From contig NZ_JACRMG010000015.1 of assembly GCF_016219575.1 (NCBI RefSeq), forward strand, positions 35,244 through 99,243: a stretch of DNA of 64,000 nucleotides, in the 5' to 3' direction. The translations under genes and the position numbers were made by a program. Positions 51,912 to 61,042 of this stretch are shown here, piece by piece. A model generated the notes under the pieces. That model made no database searches, had not been told where the DNA came from, and was given only the letters and a program-made list of their open reading frames with translations. The stretch comes from Bradyrhizobium sp. GTDB lineage: Bacteria > Pseudomonadota > Alphaproteobacteria > Rhizobiales > Xanthobacteraceae. The stretch's first letter is position 1; each line of letters opens with the position of its first letter.

Positions 51912-52763
51912 ATGCGCTGGTATGTCTCGATCGGAGCGGTGCTTGTCGCGGGCATGTTGGCCGGCGGCGACGTGGCGGGTGTTGCCGCGCCCGGCCCGGG
52001 CAACCAGACCAACCCCCGTCTTGCGGAAAAGGAAGCCACCGTCGATGTCGAGCTCGTGCTCGCCGTCGATGTCTCCTATTCCATGGACATGGATGAATTG
52101 GCGATCCAGCGCGAGGGCTATGCGCAGGCCATAATCTCCAAGGAATTCCTGCAGGCGCTGAAGGCCGGGCCGAACGGCAAGATCGCCATTACCTATTTCG
52201 AATGGGCCGCCTCGACCGACCAGAAGCTGATCATTCCCTGGCGGCTGATCGACGGGCCGGAATCGGCGGACGCCGTCGCTGCAGAGATCATGAAGACGCC
52301 GATCCGCCGCGCCTCGCGCACCTCGATCTCCGGCGCAATCAGTTTTGCAATGCCGCTGTTCGAGGAGAACAACTATCGCGGCTTGAGGCGGGTGATCGAC
52401 ATCTCCGGCGACGGCCCCAATAACAACGGCATACCGGTGACTACCGCGCGCGACGCGGCGCTGGAGAAGGGCATCATCATCAACGGCCTGCCGATCATGG
52501 TGAAGGAGCCGTCCTATTCGACCATGGATATCGACAACCTCGACTATTATTACGAGGACTGCGTGATCGGCGGCCCCGGCTCCTTCGTGGTCACCATCAA
52601 GGACCGCGACAAGTTCAAGGAAGCGATCCGCACCAAGCTGCTGCTCGAAGTCGCCGGCCGCACGCCGGAACGCCCGGTTGTGCCGGCCGCCGCCCAGGGC
52701 AGGGAGCCGCGGGTCAATTGCCTGATCGGCGAGAAAATCTGGCAGGACCGGTGGGGGCGGTGA
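51912..52763 (+). CDS. DUF1194 (VWA-type) secreted protein
   Basis: A 283-residue protein with a signal peptide (MRWYVSIGAVLVAGMLAGGD, cleavage near residue 27). A von Willebrand A-like domain contains the metal-site motif VDVSYSMDMDE, then ASRTSISGAISFAMPLFEEN (Thr/Ser site) and RVIDISGDGPNNNG (Asp site). DUF1194 proteins are common in rhizobia and of unknown role; protein-protein contact outside the inner membrane is likely. GGGAGGGG precedes the ATG. Confidence 0.88.
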   Translation: MRWYVSIGAVLVAGMLAGGDVAGVAAPGPGNQTNPRLAEKEATVDVELVLAVDVSYSMDMDELAIQREGYAQAIISKEFLQALKAGPNGKIAITYFEWAASTDQKLIIPWRLIDGPESADAVAAEIMKTPIRRASRTSISGAISFAMPLFEENNYRGLRRVIDISGDGPNNNGIPVTTARDAALEKGIIINGLPIMVKEPSYSTMDIDNLDYYYEDCVIGGPGSFVVTIKDRDKFKEAIRTKLLLEVAGRTPERPVVPAAAQGREPRVNCLIGEKIWQDRWGR

Positions 52764-52771
52764 TGTTGCCG

Positions 52772-52850
52772 TAGGATGGGTAGAGCGCAGCGAGACCCAT
52801 CATCTTCACGGCAAGTATTCGATGGGTTTCGCTGCGCTCTACCCCTCCTG
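52772..52850. repeat. Long palindrome, family A copy 2
   Basis: Arms at 52772-52801 (TAGGATGGGTAGAGCGCAGC...) and 52821-52850 (...GCTGCGCTCTACCCCTCCTG) are nearly complementary. It lies just upstream of the YdhR-like gene. Confidence 0.85.
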
Positions 52851-52880
52851 CGATCTCAGCACGGCATGAAAGGCGCAACC

Positions 52881-53222
52881 ATGGGCAATTGCATCGTCGT
52901 CGTTCAGTTTGATCTACCGAAGCGTACACAGGAGCAGGCCGTCGCCGGTGGAACCGGCTCGGCGCCGATCTATCGCGGGCTCGCCGGAAAAGGCTTGATC
53001 CGCAAGGACTACCTCAATGGAGAGACTGGCACCGGCGGCGTCTATCTTTGGGAGAGCCGCGCCGCCGCCGAAGCATGGTTTACCGAGGCCCGGATCGCCG
53101 AACTGACGCAGCGTTTCGGTGTCCGTCCCCGGCTCACCTGGTATGACACGCATGTCACCGTCGACAATGTGCGAGGTGAAACGCGTGTCAACGGCGTGCC
53201 CATCTCGATCGCTGCGGAATAG
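52881..53222 (+). CDS. YdhR-like mono-oxygenase-fold protein
   Basis: A 113-residue protein (MGNCIVVVQFDLPKRTQEQA...) with the ferredoxin-like fold pattern of the YdhR family: GLIRKDYLNGETGTGGVYLWESRAAAEAW followed by a C-terminal strand set. YdhR proteins are putative mono-oxygenases with unknown substrate. It is enclosed by two copies of the family A palindrome, so it forms a stand-alone unit. AAAGG lies before ATG 52881; ATG 52866 is an alternative. Confidence 0.75.
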   Translation: MGNCIVVVQFDLPKRTQEQAVAGGTGSAPIYRGLAGKGLIRKDYLNGETGTGGVYLWESRAAAEAWFTEARIAELTQRFGVRPRLTWYDTHVTVDNVRGETRVNGVPISIAAE

Positions 53223-53252
53223 ACGGCGGCATGAGACGGGTCGACGGCTAGG

Positions 53253-53332
53253 TAGGATGGGTTGAGCGAAGCGAAACCCATCATGCCAGTGGCGGGGCAG
53301 TCGATGGGTTTCGCTTCGCTCCACCCATCTAC
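53253..53332. repeat. Long palindrome, family A copy 3
   Basis: Arms at 53253-53282 (TAGGATGGGTTGAGCGAAGC...) and 53303-53332 (...GCTTCGCTCCACCCATCTAC). It separates the convergent YdhR-like and RNA methyltransferase genes and ends five bases before the methyltransferase stop. Confidence 0.85.
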
Positions 53333-53336
53333 GATT

Positions 53337-54575
53337 CTATCGTGAAAACCGCGCCACCAGCTCGACATGCGGCGTGTGGCGGAACTGATCGACCGGCGTG
53401 ACGCCGTCGATCCGGTAGCCGCCATCGAGCAAAATCTTCGCATCGCGCGCGAAGGTCGTGACGTTGCAGGAGACCGCGACCACCAGCGGCACCTTGCTCG
53501 CGGCAAGCTGCGTGGCCTGCGCCTGCGCGCCCTGTCGCGGCGGGTCGAACACGATGGCGTCGTAATCGCGCAGTTCCTGCGGCACCAGCGGGCGGCGGAA
53601 CAGATCGCGCGTTTCCGCTCTGACCGGCTTCAGCCCGGAGGTCGTGGTCGCCGCCTTTTGCAGCGCCGCCACCGAACCGGCATCGCTGTCGAATGCCGTC
53701 ACGCGCGACGTCGCAGCCAGCCTTAGCGCAAACGGGCCGACGCCGCAGAAGAGGTCGGCGACGTGCTTGGCCTTCCTGCAATGGTCCAGCACCAGCGCGG
53801 CGAGCGTTTCCTCGCCGGCAGCGGTCGCCTGCAGGAACGAGCCCGGCGGTAGCGTCACCTGCGCGGTCGCCATGGTGACGACCGGCGGATTGCGCATCAG
53901 CACCAGTTCGCCATGGCGCGTCAGCCGCGCCAGCCGGTGCGCTTGCGCGATGGCGGAGAGTTTTGTCGTCATCGCCATCGTGACCTGCCCGGAGCCGCGG
54001 ACATCGACATCGAGGCCGCCGCTTGTGGCCGTGAACTGGATGTCCAGCGGCTTTCGCGCAGGCTTCAGGGTCTCTGCGATCGCCCAGGCGGCATCGAGCG
54101 CGCCGTCCAGCGCGGGATCGAGGATCGGGCAGCGGTCGATCGGGATGATGTCGTGCGAGTGTGCTGCGGCAAAGCCGACCTTCAGCACCTCATGCGTGCC
54201 CATCCGCGCATGCAGGGTGATGCGCCGTCGCCCGCTGCCATGGGCGTCGACCAGGGCCGCGACGTCGCCGGCGATGCCCGTCTGCGCCAGTGTCTCCACG
54301 GCGATGTTGCGCTTCCAGGCGCGGTAGGCCGCCTCATCCCAGTGCTGGATGGCGCAGCCGCCGCAGACGGTGAAATGCGGGCAGAACGGCGCGATACGTT
54401 CGGGGCTGGCCTGCCTGACTTCGACGAGGCGGCGGCGGTCGGGGTGGCCGTGAACCTCGGCCGCTTCCACGGTCTCGCCGCCTATCGTGTACGGCACGTA
54501 GATGTTGCCGCCGGGCGACAGCGCCACGCCGTCGCCGCGATGGCCGACATGATCGATGAAGAGGATCTCAGCCAC
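53337..54575 (-). CDS. RlmD/TrmA-type RNA (uracil-5-) methyltransferase
   Basis: A 412-residue enzyme, GTG start. An N-terminal TRAM-like region is followed by an iron-sulphur Cys set ([16 protein letters not shown], plus Cys in IDRCPILDP). The SAM domain contains [20 protein letters not shown], and the catalytic parts are [16 protein letters not shown] and [19 protein letters not shown]. It should methylate a uridine in 23S rRNA or tRNA; the exact site cannot be set by reading. Its start overlaps the tlyA stop by eight bases, so the two are coupled. Confidence 0.9.
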   Translation of the reverse strand: MAEILFIDHVGHRGDGVALSPGGNIYVPYTIGGETVEAAEVHGHPDRRRLVEVRQASPERIAPFCPHFTVCGGCAIQHWDEAAYRAWKRNIAVETLAQTGIAGDVAALVDAHGSGRRRITLHARMGTHEVLKVGFAAAHSHDIIPIDRCPILDPALDGALDAAWAIAETLKPARKPLDIQFTATSGGLDVDVRGSGQVTMAMTTKLSAIAQAHRLARLTRHGELVLMRNPPVVTMATAQVTLPPGSFLQATAAGEETLAALVLDHCRKAKHVADLFCGVGPFALRLAATSRVTAFDSDAGSVAALQKAATTTSGLKPVRAETRDLFRRPLVPQELRDYDAIVFDPPRQGAQAQATQLAASKVPLVVAVSCNVTTFARDAKILLDGGYRIDGVTPVDQFRHTPHVELVARFSR

Positions 54576-55320
54576 GCCGCGCGCCGAGGAAGAACTCGAT
54601 GTTGCCGTCGCCGCCGGGGATCGAGGAGGGGAACACCTGCATGTCGGTGCAGCCGAGCGAGGCTGCGAACGCCGTAATGTCGTCGCAGACCTGCTGGTGC
54701 ACCATGGCGTTGCGAATGATGCCGCCCTTGTAGTTCTTCCGCTCCGCCTCGTATTGCGGCTTGATCAGGGCGAGCAGGTGCATCGGGCTGGCCGCCAGCG
54801 ACAGCGCCGCCGGCAGCACCGCCTTCAGCGAGATGAAGCTGACGTCGATCGTCACCACGTCGGGCCGCAGCGGCAAGCGGGTGTTCTCCAGCTTGCGGAT
54901 ATCGGTGCCTTCCATCGACACGATTCGGGGGTGGCCGTGCAGGGAGTGGTGCAACTGGCCGTGGCCGACATCGATGGCAAACACCATCGCGGCGCCGTTT
55001 GCCAGCAGTACCTCGGTGAAGCCGCCGGTGGAGGCGCCGATGTCGAGACAAACGTGATTTTCGATCTCGATCGGATAGGTCTCCAGCGCGCCCGCGAGCT
55101 TGACGCCGCCGCGCGAGACCCAGGGGTGCGCGGGTTGCGCCTGCAGCACCGCATCGGCCGGAATGACTTCCGAAGCCTTCGCGACCTGCCGGTCATTGGC
55201 GATGACGAGGCCGGCGTCGATCGCCGCGCGGGCGCGTGCCCGGCTCTCGAACAGGCCGCGCTCCACCAGCACCACGTCGGCGCGCTTGCGGGAAGCTTCG
55301 CTGTTGCCTTGCTTTGCCAC
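54568..55320 (-). CDS. tlyA: TlyA-family rRNA 2'-O-methyltransferase/hemolysin-like protein
   Basis: A 250-residue protein. An S4 RNA-binding domain lies at about 10-65 ([35 protein letters not shown]) and an FtsJ-like SAM domain at about 75-245 ([51 protein letters not shown]). Family members 2'-O-methylate rRNA cytidines. The GTG at 55320 is two bases from the stop of the upstream deoxyribosyltransferase gene, giving a tight three-gene operon. Confidence 0.9.
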   Translation of the reverse strand: MAKQGNSEASRKRADVVLVERGLFESRARARAAIDAGLVIANDRQVAKASEVIPADAVLQAQPAHPWVSRGGVKLAGALETYPIEIENHVCLDIGASTGGFTEVLLANGAAMVFAIDVGHGQLHHSLHGHPRIVSMEGTDIRKLENTRLPLRPDVVTIDVSFISLKAVLPAALSLAASPMHLLALIKPQYEAERKNYKGGIIRNAMVHQQVCDDITAFAASLGCTDMQVFPSSIPGGDGNIEFFLGARRG

Positions 55321-55322
55321 GA

Positions 55323-55874
55323 TCAGTCCGGTTTCCTGGCCGCGAGGCGCACGCACGCCTCGAACGCGGTGAGGTCGTGCCAGATGTCCGCAGGCCTTGC
55401 TTGCGGCATCACCAGCGGCGAGCCGTGCAGGTCGAGCGCATGGATCATCATCAGATTATCCATCAGGCCGAAATCCTCAACCGTCAATCCGTCGCTGTCG
55501 ATCAGGCGCTTTTCGAGGGTTCTTGTCACCTTCGTGAAGTGCGGGACGCGTTCCGCATAGGTCGAGGGCTCGTTGCTGTAGGCGAGGCAGAGCTTGCCGC
55601 GGCCGGCCATGTAGCCGAGCTCGTAGACGGTACCGGGGTCGGCGCCGGGGCCGCGGAACGGCGTGAGATTGGCGATGATCGCGTCCGCCGCATCCATCAT
55701 GGCTTCATTGCCCTTGAAGATCTGCAGCGAGGCGTCGTGCGTGGCGGGATCAATCGCACTGTCGAGCGGATAGAGCCCGGTTACGCCGTGGCGCCTGCAG
55801 ATGTCGGTTTTTTTGTTGCCGATATCGAGTGCGTCCGGCAGGAACACGTCGGGTCCTGCCAGATAGATATGCAT
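55323..55874 (-). CDS. Nucleoside 2-deoxyribosyltransferase-like protein
   Basis: A 183-residue protein starting MHIYLAGPDVFLPDALDIGN. The NDT fold includes ADAIIANLTPFRGPGADPGTVYELGYMAGRGK, in which the Glu is the expected nucleophile, and NLMMIHALDLHGSPL at the end. It would exchange bases on deoxyribonucleosides in salvage. It heads the operon with tlyA and the RNA methyltransferase. Confidence 0.87.
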   Translation of the reverse strand: MHIYLAGPDVFLPDALDIGNKKTDICRRHGVTGLYPLDSAIDPATHDASLQIFKGNEAMMDAADAIIANLTPFRGPGADPGTVYELGYMAGRGKLCLAYSNEPSTYAERVPHFTKVTRTLEKRLIDSDGLTVEDFGLMDNLMMIHALDLHGSPLVMPQARPADIWHDLTAFEACVRLAARKPD

Positions 55875-55899
55875 GCGTCACCTGAGGCTGAGGTCGAAC

Positions 55900-56019
55900 A
55901 CCTCTCCCATAGGAAGAGGTCGGCGCAAAGCGCCGGGTGAGGGGTTGTGGTCTCAAATGGGCACCTGAACCCCTCACCCGGATCGCTTGCGCGATCCGAC
56001 CTCTCCCTTCGGGAGAGGT
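55900..56019. repeat. Long palindrome, family C
   Basis: Outer arms ACCTCTCCC... (from 55900) and ...GGGAGAGGT (to 56019) and inner arms GGGTGAGGGGTT / AACCCCTCACCC are complementary. It fills the gap between dxs and the deoxyribosyltransferase gene. Confidence 0.85.
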
Positions 56020-56042
56020 GGGGTCTGGTGTCCGGTCTGCGC

Positions 56043-57965
56043 TCAGGCGAGTTTGACGCTCTCGGTCTTGTAGTCCTTGCCCAGCGTCTCGAACACCTTG
56101 GCGACGATGCCCTTGGCGTCGAGGCCGGCGCGCGCATACATCGCGTTCGGCGAGTCGTGGTCGAGAAACACGTCGGGCAGCACCATCGAGCGCATCCGCA
56201 GGCCGCCGTCGAGCATGCCGCGGTCGGAGAGGTATTGCATGACATGCGAGCCGAAGCCGCCGACCGAGCCTTCCTCGATGGTAATGAGGATCTCGTGGTC
56301 GCGCGCCAGCTTCAGGACCATCTCCTCGTCGAGCGGCTTCATGAAGCGGGCGTCCGCGATGGTGGCGGACAGGCCATGGGCGGCGAGCTCATCGGCCGCC
56401 TTCTCGCATTCGGCCAGCCGCGTGCCGAAGGAGAGCAGGGCGACCTTCTTGCCCTCGCGGATGATGCGGCCCTTGCCGATCTCGAGCGGGATGCCGACGT
56501 CCGGCATCTCGACGCCGCGGCCTTCGCCGCGGGGGTAGCGCACCGAGCTCGGGCGGTCGTTGATCGCGACCTGGGTTGCGACCATGTGCACCAGCTCGGC
56601 CTCGTCGGCAGCGGCCATGATCACGAAGTTCGGCAGGCAGCCGAGATAGGCGTTGTCGAACGAACCGGCATGGGTCGCGCCGTCGGCGCCGACGAGGCCG
56701 GCGCGGTCAATGGCAAAGCGCACCGGCAGACTCTGGATCGCGACGTCATGCACGACCTGGTCGTAGCCGCGCTGCAGGAAGGTGGAGTAGATGGCGCAGA
56801 ACGGCTTGTAGCCTTCGCTGGCGAGGCCGGCCGCAAACGTCACCGCATGCTGCTCGGCGATGCCGACGTCGAAGGTGCGGTCGGGGAAGGCCTTGTTGAA
56901 GATGTCGACGCCGGTGCCTGACGGCATCGCGGCGGTGATGGCGACGATCTTCTTGTCCTTTTCGGCTTCCTTGACGAGGCTCTGGCCGAACACGTTCTGG
57001 TAGGCGGGCGCATTCGGCTTGGCCTTGGCCTGCGTGCCGGTGGCGACGTCGAACTTGACCACCGCGTGATACTTGTCGGCGGAAGCTTCCGCCGGACCGT
57101 AGCCCTTGCCCTTCTGGGTCACGACGTGGACCAGGATCGGGCCTTCTTCCATGTCGCGGACGTTCTTCAGGACCGGCAGCAAATGGTCGAGGTTATGGCC
57201 GTCGATCGGGCCGACATAATAGAAGCCGAGCTCCTCGAACAGCGTGCCGCCGTCCATCATGAAGCCGCGGGAATATTCCTCGACCCGGTTGGCGCGGTTG
57301 GCGATGATCTTGGGCAGGCGCTTGTTGATCTGCTTGGCCGCCTCGCGCAGCGTGCGATAGGTCTTGCCGGAATAGAGCCGCGACAGATAGGCGCTCATCG
57401 CGCCGACGGGCGGCGCAATCGACATGTCGTTGTCGTTGAGGATGACGATCAGGCGGGAATTCATCGCGCCCGCATTGTTCATGGCCTCATAGGCCATGCC
57501 GGCGCTCATCGCGCCGTCGCCGATCACGGCGATCACGTTGTTCTTGCCGCCGGAGAGGTCGCGGGCCACCGCCATGCCGAGGCCGGCGGAGATCGAGGTC
57601 GAGGAGTGCGCCGCGCCGAACGGGTCGTAGTCGCTCTCGCTGCGCTTGGTGAAGCCGGAAAGGCCGCCGCCGGTGCGCAGCGTGCGGATGCGGTCGCGCC
57701 GGCCGGTCAGGATCTTGTGCGGATAGGCCTGGTGGCCGACGTCCCAGATCAGGCGATCGCGGGGCGTATCGAAGATGTAGTGGATCGCGGTGGTCAGCTC
57801 GACCACGCCGAGGCCGGCGCCGAAATGACCGCCGGTCACCGAGACCGCGTCGATCGTTTCCTGGCGAAGCTCGTCGGCGACCTGTTGCACCTGCTCGATC
57901 TTGAGCTTGCGCAGATCGTCGGGGGTTTTGATGGTGTCGAGAAGCGGCGTCTTACTAAATGCGGT
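56043..57965 (-). CDS. dxs: 1-deoxy-D-xylulose-5-phosphate synthase
   Basis: A 640-residue thiamine-diphosphate enzyme, starting [20 protein letters not shown]. Key regions are [60 protein letters not shown] (ThDP/Mg), [20 protein letters not shown] (catalytic Glu region) and [20 protein letters not shown]. It condenses pyruvate with glyceraldehyde 3-phosphate for isoprenoids, thiamine and pyridoxal. The GTG at 57965 best fits the family; ATGs at 57989 and 58028 would lengthen it. Confidence 0.95.
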   Translation of the reverse strand, partial: TAFSKTPLLDTIKTPDDLRKLKIEQVQQVADELRQETIDAVSVTGGHFGAGLGVVELTTAIHYIFDTPRDRLIWDVGHQAYPHKILTGRRDRIRTLRTGGGLSGFTKRSESDYDPFGAAHSSTSISAGLGMAVARDLSGGKNNVIAVIGDGAMSAGMAYEAMNNAGAMNSRLIVILNDNDMSIAPPVGAMSAYLSRLYSGKTYRTLREAAKQINKRLPKIIANRANRVEEYSRGFMMDGGTLFEELGFYYVGPIDGHNLDHLLPVLKNVRDMEEGPILVHVVTQKGKGYGPAEASADKYHAVVKFDVATGTQAKAKPNAPAYQNVFGQSLVKEAEKDKKIVAITAAMPSGTGVDIFNKAFPDRTFDVGIAEQHAVTFAAGLASEGYKPFCAIYSTFLQRGYDQVVHDVAIQSLPVRFAIDRAGLVGADGATHAGSFDNAYLGCLPNFVIMAAADEAELVHMVATQVAINDRPSSVRYPRGEGRGVEMPDVGIPLEIGKGRIIREGKKVALLSFGTRLAECEKAADELAAHGLSATIADARFMKPLDEEMVLKLARDHEILITIEEGSVGGFGSHVMQYLSDRGMLDGGLRMRSMVLPDVFLDHDSPNAMYARAGLDAKGIVAKVFETLGKDYKTESVKLA

Positions 57966-58269
57966 CACAGCGATATTCCAGTTTTGCATGTCGGAACGCG
58001 AGGTCCGACGAGAATTGGGTTTGCGCATCCACCGCGCAGCGAGGAGCCTGATTGGTTAGCCTTAGCGGCGACCCAAATCGTTCAATGTGATTTTCATCAC
58101 CTAAGGCGTCTTCCACCCGTCCCGGTCAATTTTCGCGAGCCATTTGAAGCGTTTGCCGCCACACCCGGCGGTGGCACACCAGCCCCCAACAGCCCATAGA
58201 ACCGCAAGCTTTACACCAAAGCCTCAGCCAAAGCCAACCCGCCCGGGTTTCGAAACGGCCGTCGAGGGG
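57966..58269. other. Intergenic region, nothing recognised
   Basis: The 304 bp upstream of dxs probably contain its promoter. No box, repeat, hairpin with T tract or RNA gene was seen. Confidence 0.5.
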
Positions 58270-59586
58270 TCACAAGAGCCTGGAAGGATTAACCGCGCGG
58301 CGGGCCATGGGTTCATTCGTGCCCGGTTCCTCGGCTTCTTTAGGGCCGGACCGGGCATTTTCCAGCTGTTTCCATGCCCATTCCCGGGCGGTCGGGTCGC
58401 CGGTCGCCACCGTCAGCGCGGCCTGCGGCACCGCCATGCGCTCGGTCAGCGGCACCGGGCCGCACACGATCATGAAGAAATCGTAGGCGTGGGGCACCTC
58501 GTTGGCCATCACGAACTGGAAGTGGACGCGGAAGAACTGCCGGCGGAATGAATTGTAGTGCTCGGGCAGGATGATCTCCTTGAAGCGCACCGGCACGATG
58601 GTCGGGTTGCGCCGCGCGGCGCCGACGTCGATGCCGTGGGCGGCCAAGGGGTCGAACTGGAAGAAGTTCATCACGTCCTTGCGGGCCTGGCAGTCGATCC
58701 AGTCGATCGAGGGTTCGACCGCAAGCATGCGCATGTGGTCGCGGAAATCCTGCGAGGCCGCATGATAGCCGACGATCGGGAAATTGCCGCCGATGGTGAG
58801 CAGCACGATGCGCGGCCCGTGACGGCCGAGCACAGGATCGAGTTTCAGCGCACGCGCGAGCATCTCGACGCCGAGGAACGAGCCCGAGCTGTGGCCGACC
58901 AGCACGATCTCTTCCGCCTCGCTCGAACCGGCGACCTTCACCAGATGCTGCGCAAAGCGGTCGATGCGCGCGTCCCAGTCCGGGCGCTGGCGATGCGAGA
59001 ATTGCCAGGTCCAGATTGTGTCGGACAGCAGATATAGCACGTAGGTCCGCTTTTCCGTGTATTTCAGCACGGTGCCGAGCACGGCAACGAAGACGGCGGC
59101 GGCGACTGCGATGCTGAAGAGATGGGGGACGCCGAGTGCGGCGAGCCCCCATTCGACCGCAAAGGCGATCGCGCCGACGCAAATGGCTTCGGCCAGCAGC
59201 ACGATGTGCGGCCAGGTGATGAAGGTGGCAAAACGCCAGCTCGTCGCAAAGAAGCGGAACGCAGTCCCGCGGAGGATCAGCCGCCAGTAAATCCACACCG
59301 CGTGAAACACGATGCGCCAGATCGGCTGGGCGAGGTCGCGCTGGATGAAATCCTCGAAGCGCAGGAAGTCGTAATCGGTTCTGGTCTGCCAGTCGGCCGC
59401 CTTGGTCTCGATGGCCCAGGAGGCGATCTCGCCACTGTCGGCGGCTTGCGGCCGGGTGGTGGTGGCGGAGATGCCGTAGAGCCGTGCGAACTTGCGCAGC
59501 TCGGTCCGGAACATGCGATAGTACTGCGCCAGCCCGCGGGGATCGTATCCCTGGATGTAGATGATATGGCGGTGCTTCACGCGCAC
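58270..59586 (-). CDS. Membrane-anchored alpha/beta hydrolase-like protein
   Basis: A 438-residue protein, GTG start. The first strand reads RHIIYIQGYDPRGLAQYYRM. Three or four membrane segments lie at about 90-190 (IVFHAVWIYWRLILRGTAFR, LFSIAVAAAVFVAVLGTVLK). A hydrolase core follows with the nucleophile elbow VLVGHSSGSFLGVEML and a late His in ANEVPHAYDFF. The hydrophobic insert between first strand and core is unusual for lipases. The substrate is not evident. It is upstream of dxs on the same strand. Confidence 0.75.
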   Translation of the reverse strand: MRVKHRHIIYIQGYDPRGLAQYYRMFRTELRKFARLYGISATTTRPQAADSGEIASWAIETKAADWQTRTDYDFLRFEDFIQRDLAQPIWRIVFHAVWIYWRLILRGTAFRFFATSWRFATFITWPHIVLLAEAICVGAIAFAVEWGLAALGVPHLFSIAVAAAVFVAVLGTVLKYTEKRTYVLYLLSDTIWTWQFSHRQRPDWDARIDRFAQHLVKVAGSSEAEEIVLVGHSSGSFLGVEMLARALKLDPVLGRHGPRIVLLTIGGNFPIVGYHAASQDFRDHMRMLAVEPSIDWIDCQARKDVMNFFQFDPLAAHGIDVGAARRNPTIVPVRFKEIILPEHYNSFRRQFFRVHFQFVMANEVPHAYDFFMIVCGPVPLTERMAVPQAALTVATGDPTAREWAWKQLENARSGPKEAEEPGTNEPMARRAVNPSRLL

Positions 59587-59726
59587 TAAAGTCTGTTCCC
59601 CATGGCCGCGCGACTATAGCAGGCCGTACCGGGCGGATAGAGCTAATTCGGTCGCGCCGGGGCAGGGGCTGGATTCGGCCGGTCGCTGAAGAATGGCGCT
59701 TGAAGGGAGCCCCGCGGGCAACGCCG

Positions 59727-59978
59727 TCACTGCACGTCGAGCGGCTCGGTCCCCGTCGCCTGGCCGGAGGCATCGGTGGTGATCTTGTCGACGCGGGCCT
59801 CGGCCTGGCGCAACAACTCCTCGCAGCGGCGCTTGAGGGCTTCGCCGCGTTCATAGATGGCGACCGACTCCTCCAGCGGCACCTTGCCTTCCTCGAGCCG
59901 CTTGACGATCGATTCGAGTTCCTCGATCGCGCGCTCGAAGGTGAGCTTCTTCACGTCGCCTTGCGTGTTCTCGGCCAT
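59727..59978 (-). CDS. xseB: Exodeoxyribonuclease VII small subunit
   Basis: An 83-residue helical protein with the XseB core KLTFERAIEELESIVKRLEE, GKVPLEESVAIYERGEALKRRCEELLRQAE. It forms the exonuclease with XseA, which is not in the window. It lies between the deacetylase-family and membrane-hydrolase genes, on the same strand. Confidence 0.93.
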   Translation of the reverse strand: MAENTQGDVKKLTFERAIEELESIVKRLEEGKVPLEESVAIYERGEALKRRCEELLRQAEARVDKITTDASGQATGTEPLDVQ

Positions 59979-60049
59979 CTGCGGTTTCCCAATGCGCCGG
60001 ATTGCCCGGACGCGGAATCAAGAGGAGTTTTCGCCATTGTGGCGGCGTT

Positions 60050-60976
60050 CTAGCCGCCCATCAATGCGGTGACGTGGGCGGCGACCGACTCCTGCAGTCC
60101 CTGCAAATCGTAACCGCCCTCCAGCACGGAGACGACGCGGCCGCCGGCGGTCTGGTCGGCGAGGTCCAGCAGCTTCTTCGTGACCCAGGCGAAATCCTCG
60201 GCCTTCAGGTTCAGCGAAGCCAGCGGATCGCGATAATGCGCATCGAAGCCCGCGGAAATGACGATCAGTTCCGGGCTGAACTTGGTCAGCTGCGGCAGTA
60301 TGAGGTTCTCGAACGCCGAGCGGAACTTGGCGCTGCCGTCTTCGGCCGCAAGCGGCGCGTTGACGATGGTGTCGTGCTCGCCGCGCTCGCCCTTGGCGCC
60401 GGTGCCCGGGAACAGCGGCATCTGGTGAGTCGAGCAGTACATCACGGTCGGGTCGGCCCAGAAGATGTCCTGCGTGCCGTTGCCGTGATGGACGTCGAAA
60501 TCGACCACGGCCGCGCGCGCGATGCCGTATTTGCGCTGCGCATGCCTTGCTGCGATCGCGGCATTGTCGAAGAAGCAGAAGCCCATTGGCTTCGACGCCT
60601 CGGCATGATGGCCGGGCGGGCGCACTGCGACAAAGGCGTTCGGATGGTTGCCCGACATCACGGCATCGGTGGCCGACACCGCGCCGCCGACGCCGCGCAT
60701 CACCGCCTCCCAGGTGCCCGGCGACATCGATGTGTCGCCGTCGATATAGATCATGCCCGAGGTGGGCGCGATGTGGCGCAGTTCCGTGACGTAATGCTCG
60801 CCATGGCACAGCGTCACCTGGTCGAGATTGCCCTCCGGCGCCTGATCGCGCACCAGCGCGTTGAATCTGTCCTGCGCCAGCGCCTCATCGACGGCGCGCA
60901 GCCGGTCGGGCCGTTCGGGATGGCCGGGCGGCGTCAGATGATCGAGGCAGGCCTGGTGGGTGAGGAAAAGCGTCAT
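60050..60976 (-). CDS. Histone deacetylase-family (acetoin utilisation-like) deacetylase
   Basis: A 308-residue zinc deacetylase-fold protein. Motifs are CLDHLTPPGHPERPDRLRAV, VRPPGHHAEASKPMGFCFFD (catalytic His pair), AVVDFDVHHGNGTQDIFWAD (zinc Asp/His), VISAGFDAHYRDPLASLNL and SVLEGGYDLQGL. Bacterial members remove acetyl groups from lysines or polyamines; a link to the Pat-type acetyltransferase at 4217 is possible but only inferred. Confidence 0.92.
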   Translation of the reverse strand: MTLFLTHQACLDHLTPPGHPERPDRLRAVDEALAQDRFNALVRDQAPEGNLDQVTLCHGEHYVTELRHIAPTSGMIYIDGDTSMSPGTWEAVMRGVGGAVSATDAVMSGNHPNAFVAVRPPGHHAEASKPMGFCFFDNAAIAARHAQRKYGIARAAVVDFDVHHGNGTQDIFWADPTVMYCSTHQMPLFPGTGAKGERGEHDTIVNAPLAAEDGSAKFRSAFENLILPQLTKFSPELIVISAGFDAHYRDPLASLNLKAEDFAWVTKKLLDLADQTAGGRVVSVLEGGYDLQGLQESVAAHVTALMGG

Positions 60977-61042
60977 GGAGCGATAATCTAGGGCGAGAGC
61001 GGCAGGTTAGAAAGGGTAGGTAGGCCAAAAGGGCCTTGCAAA

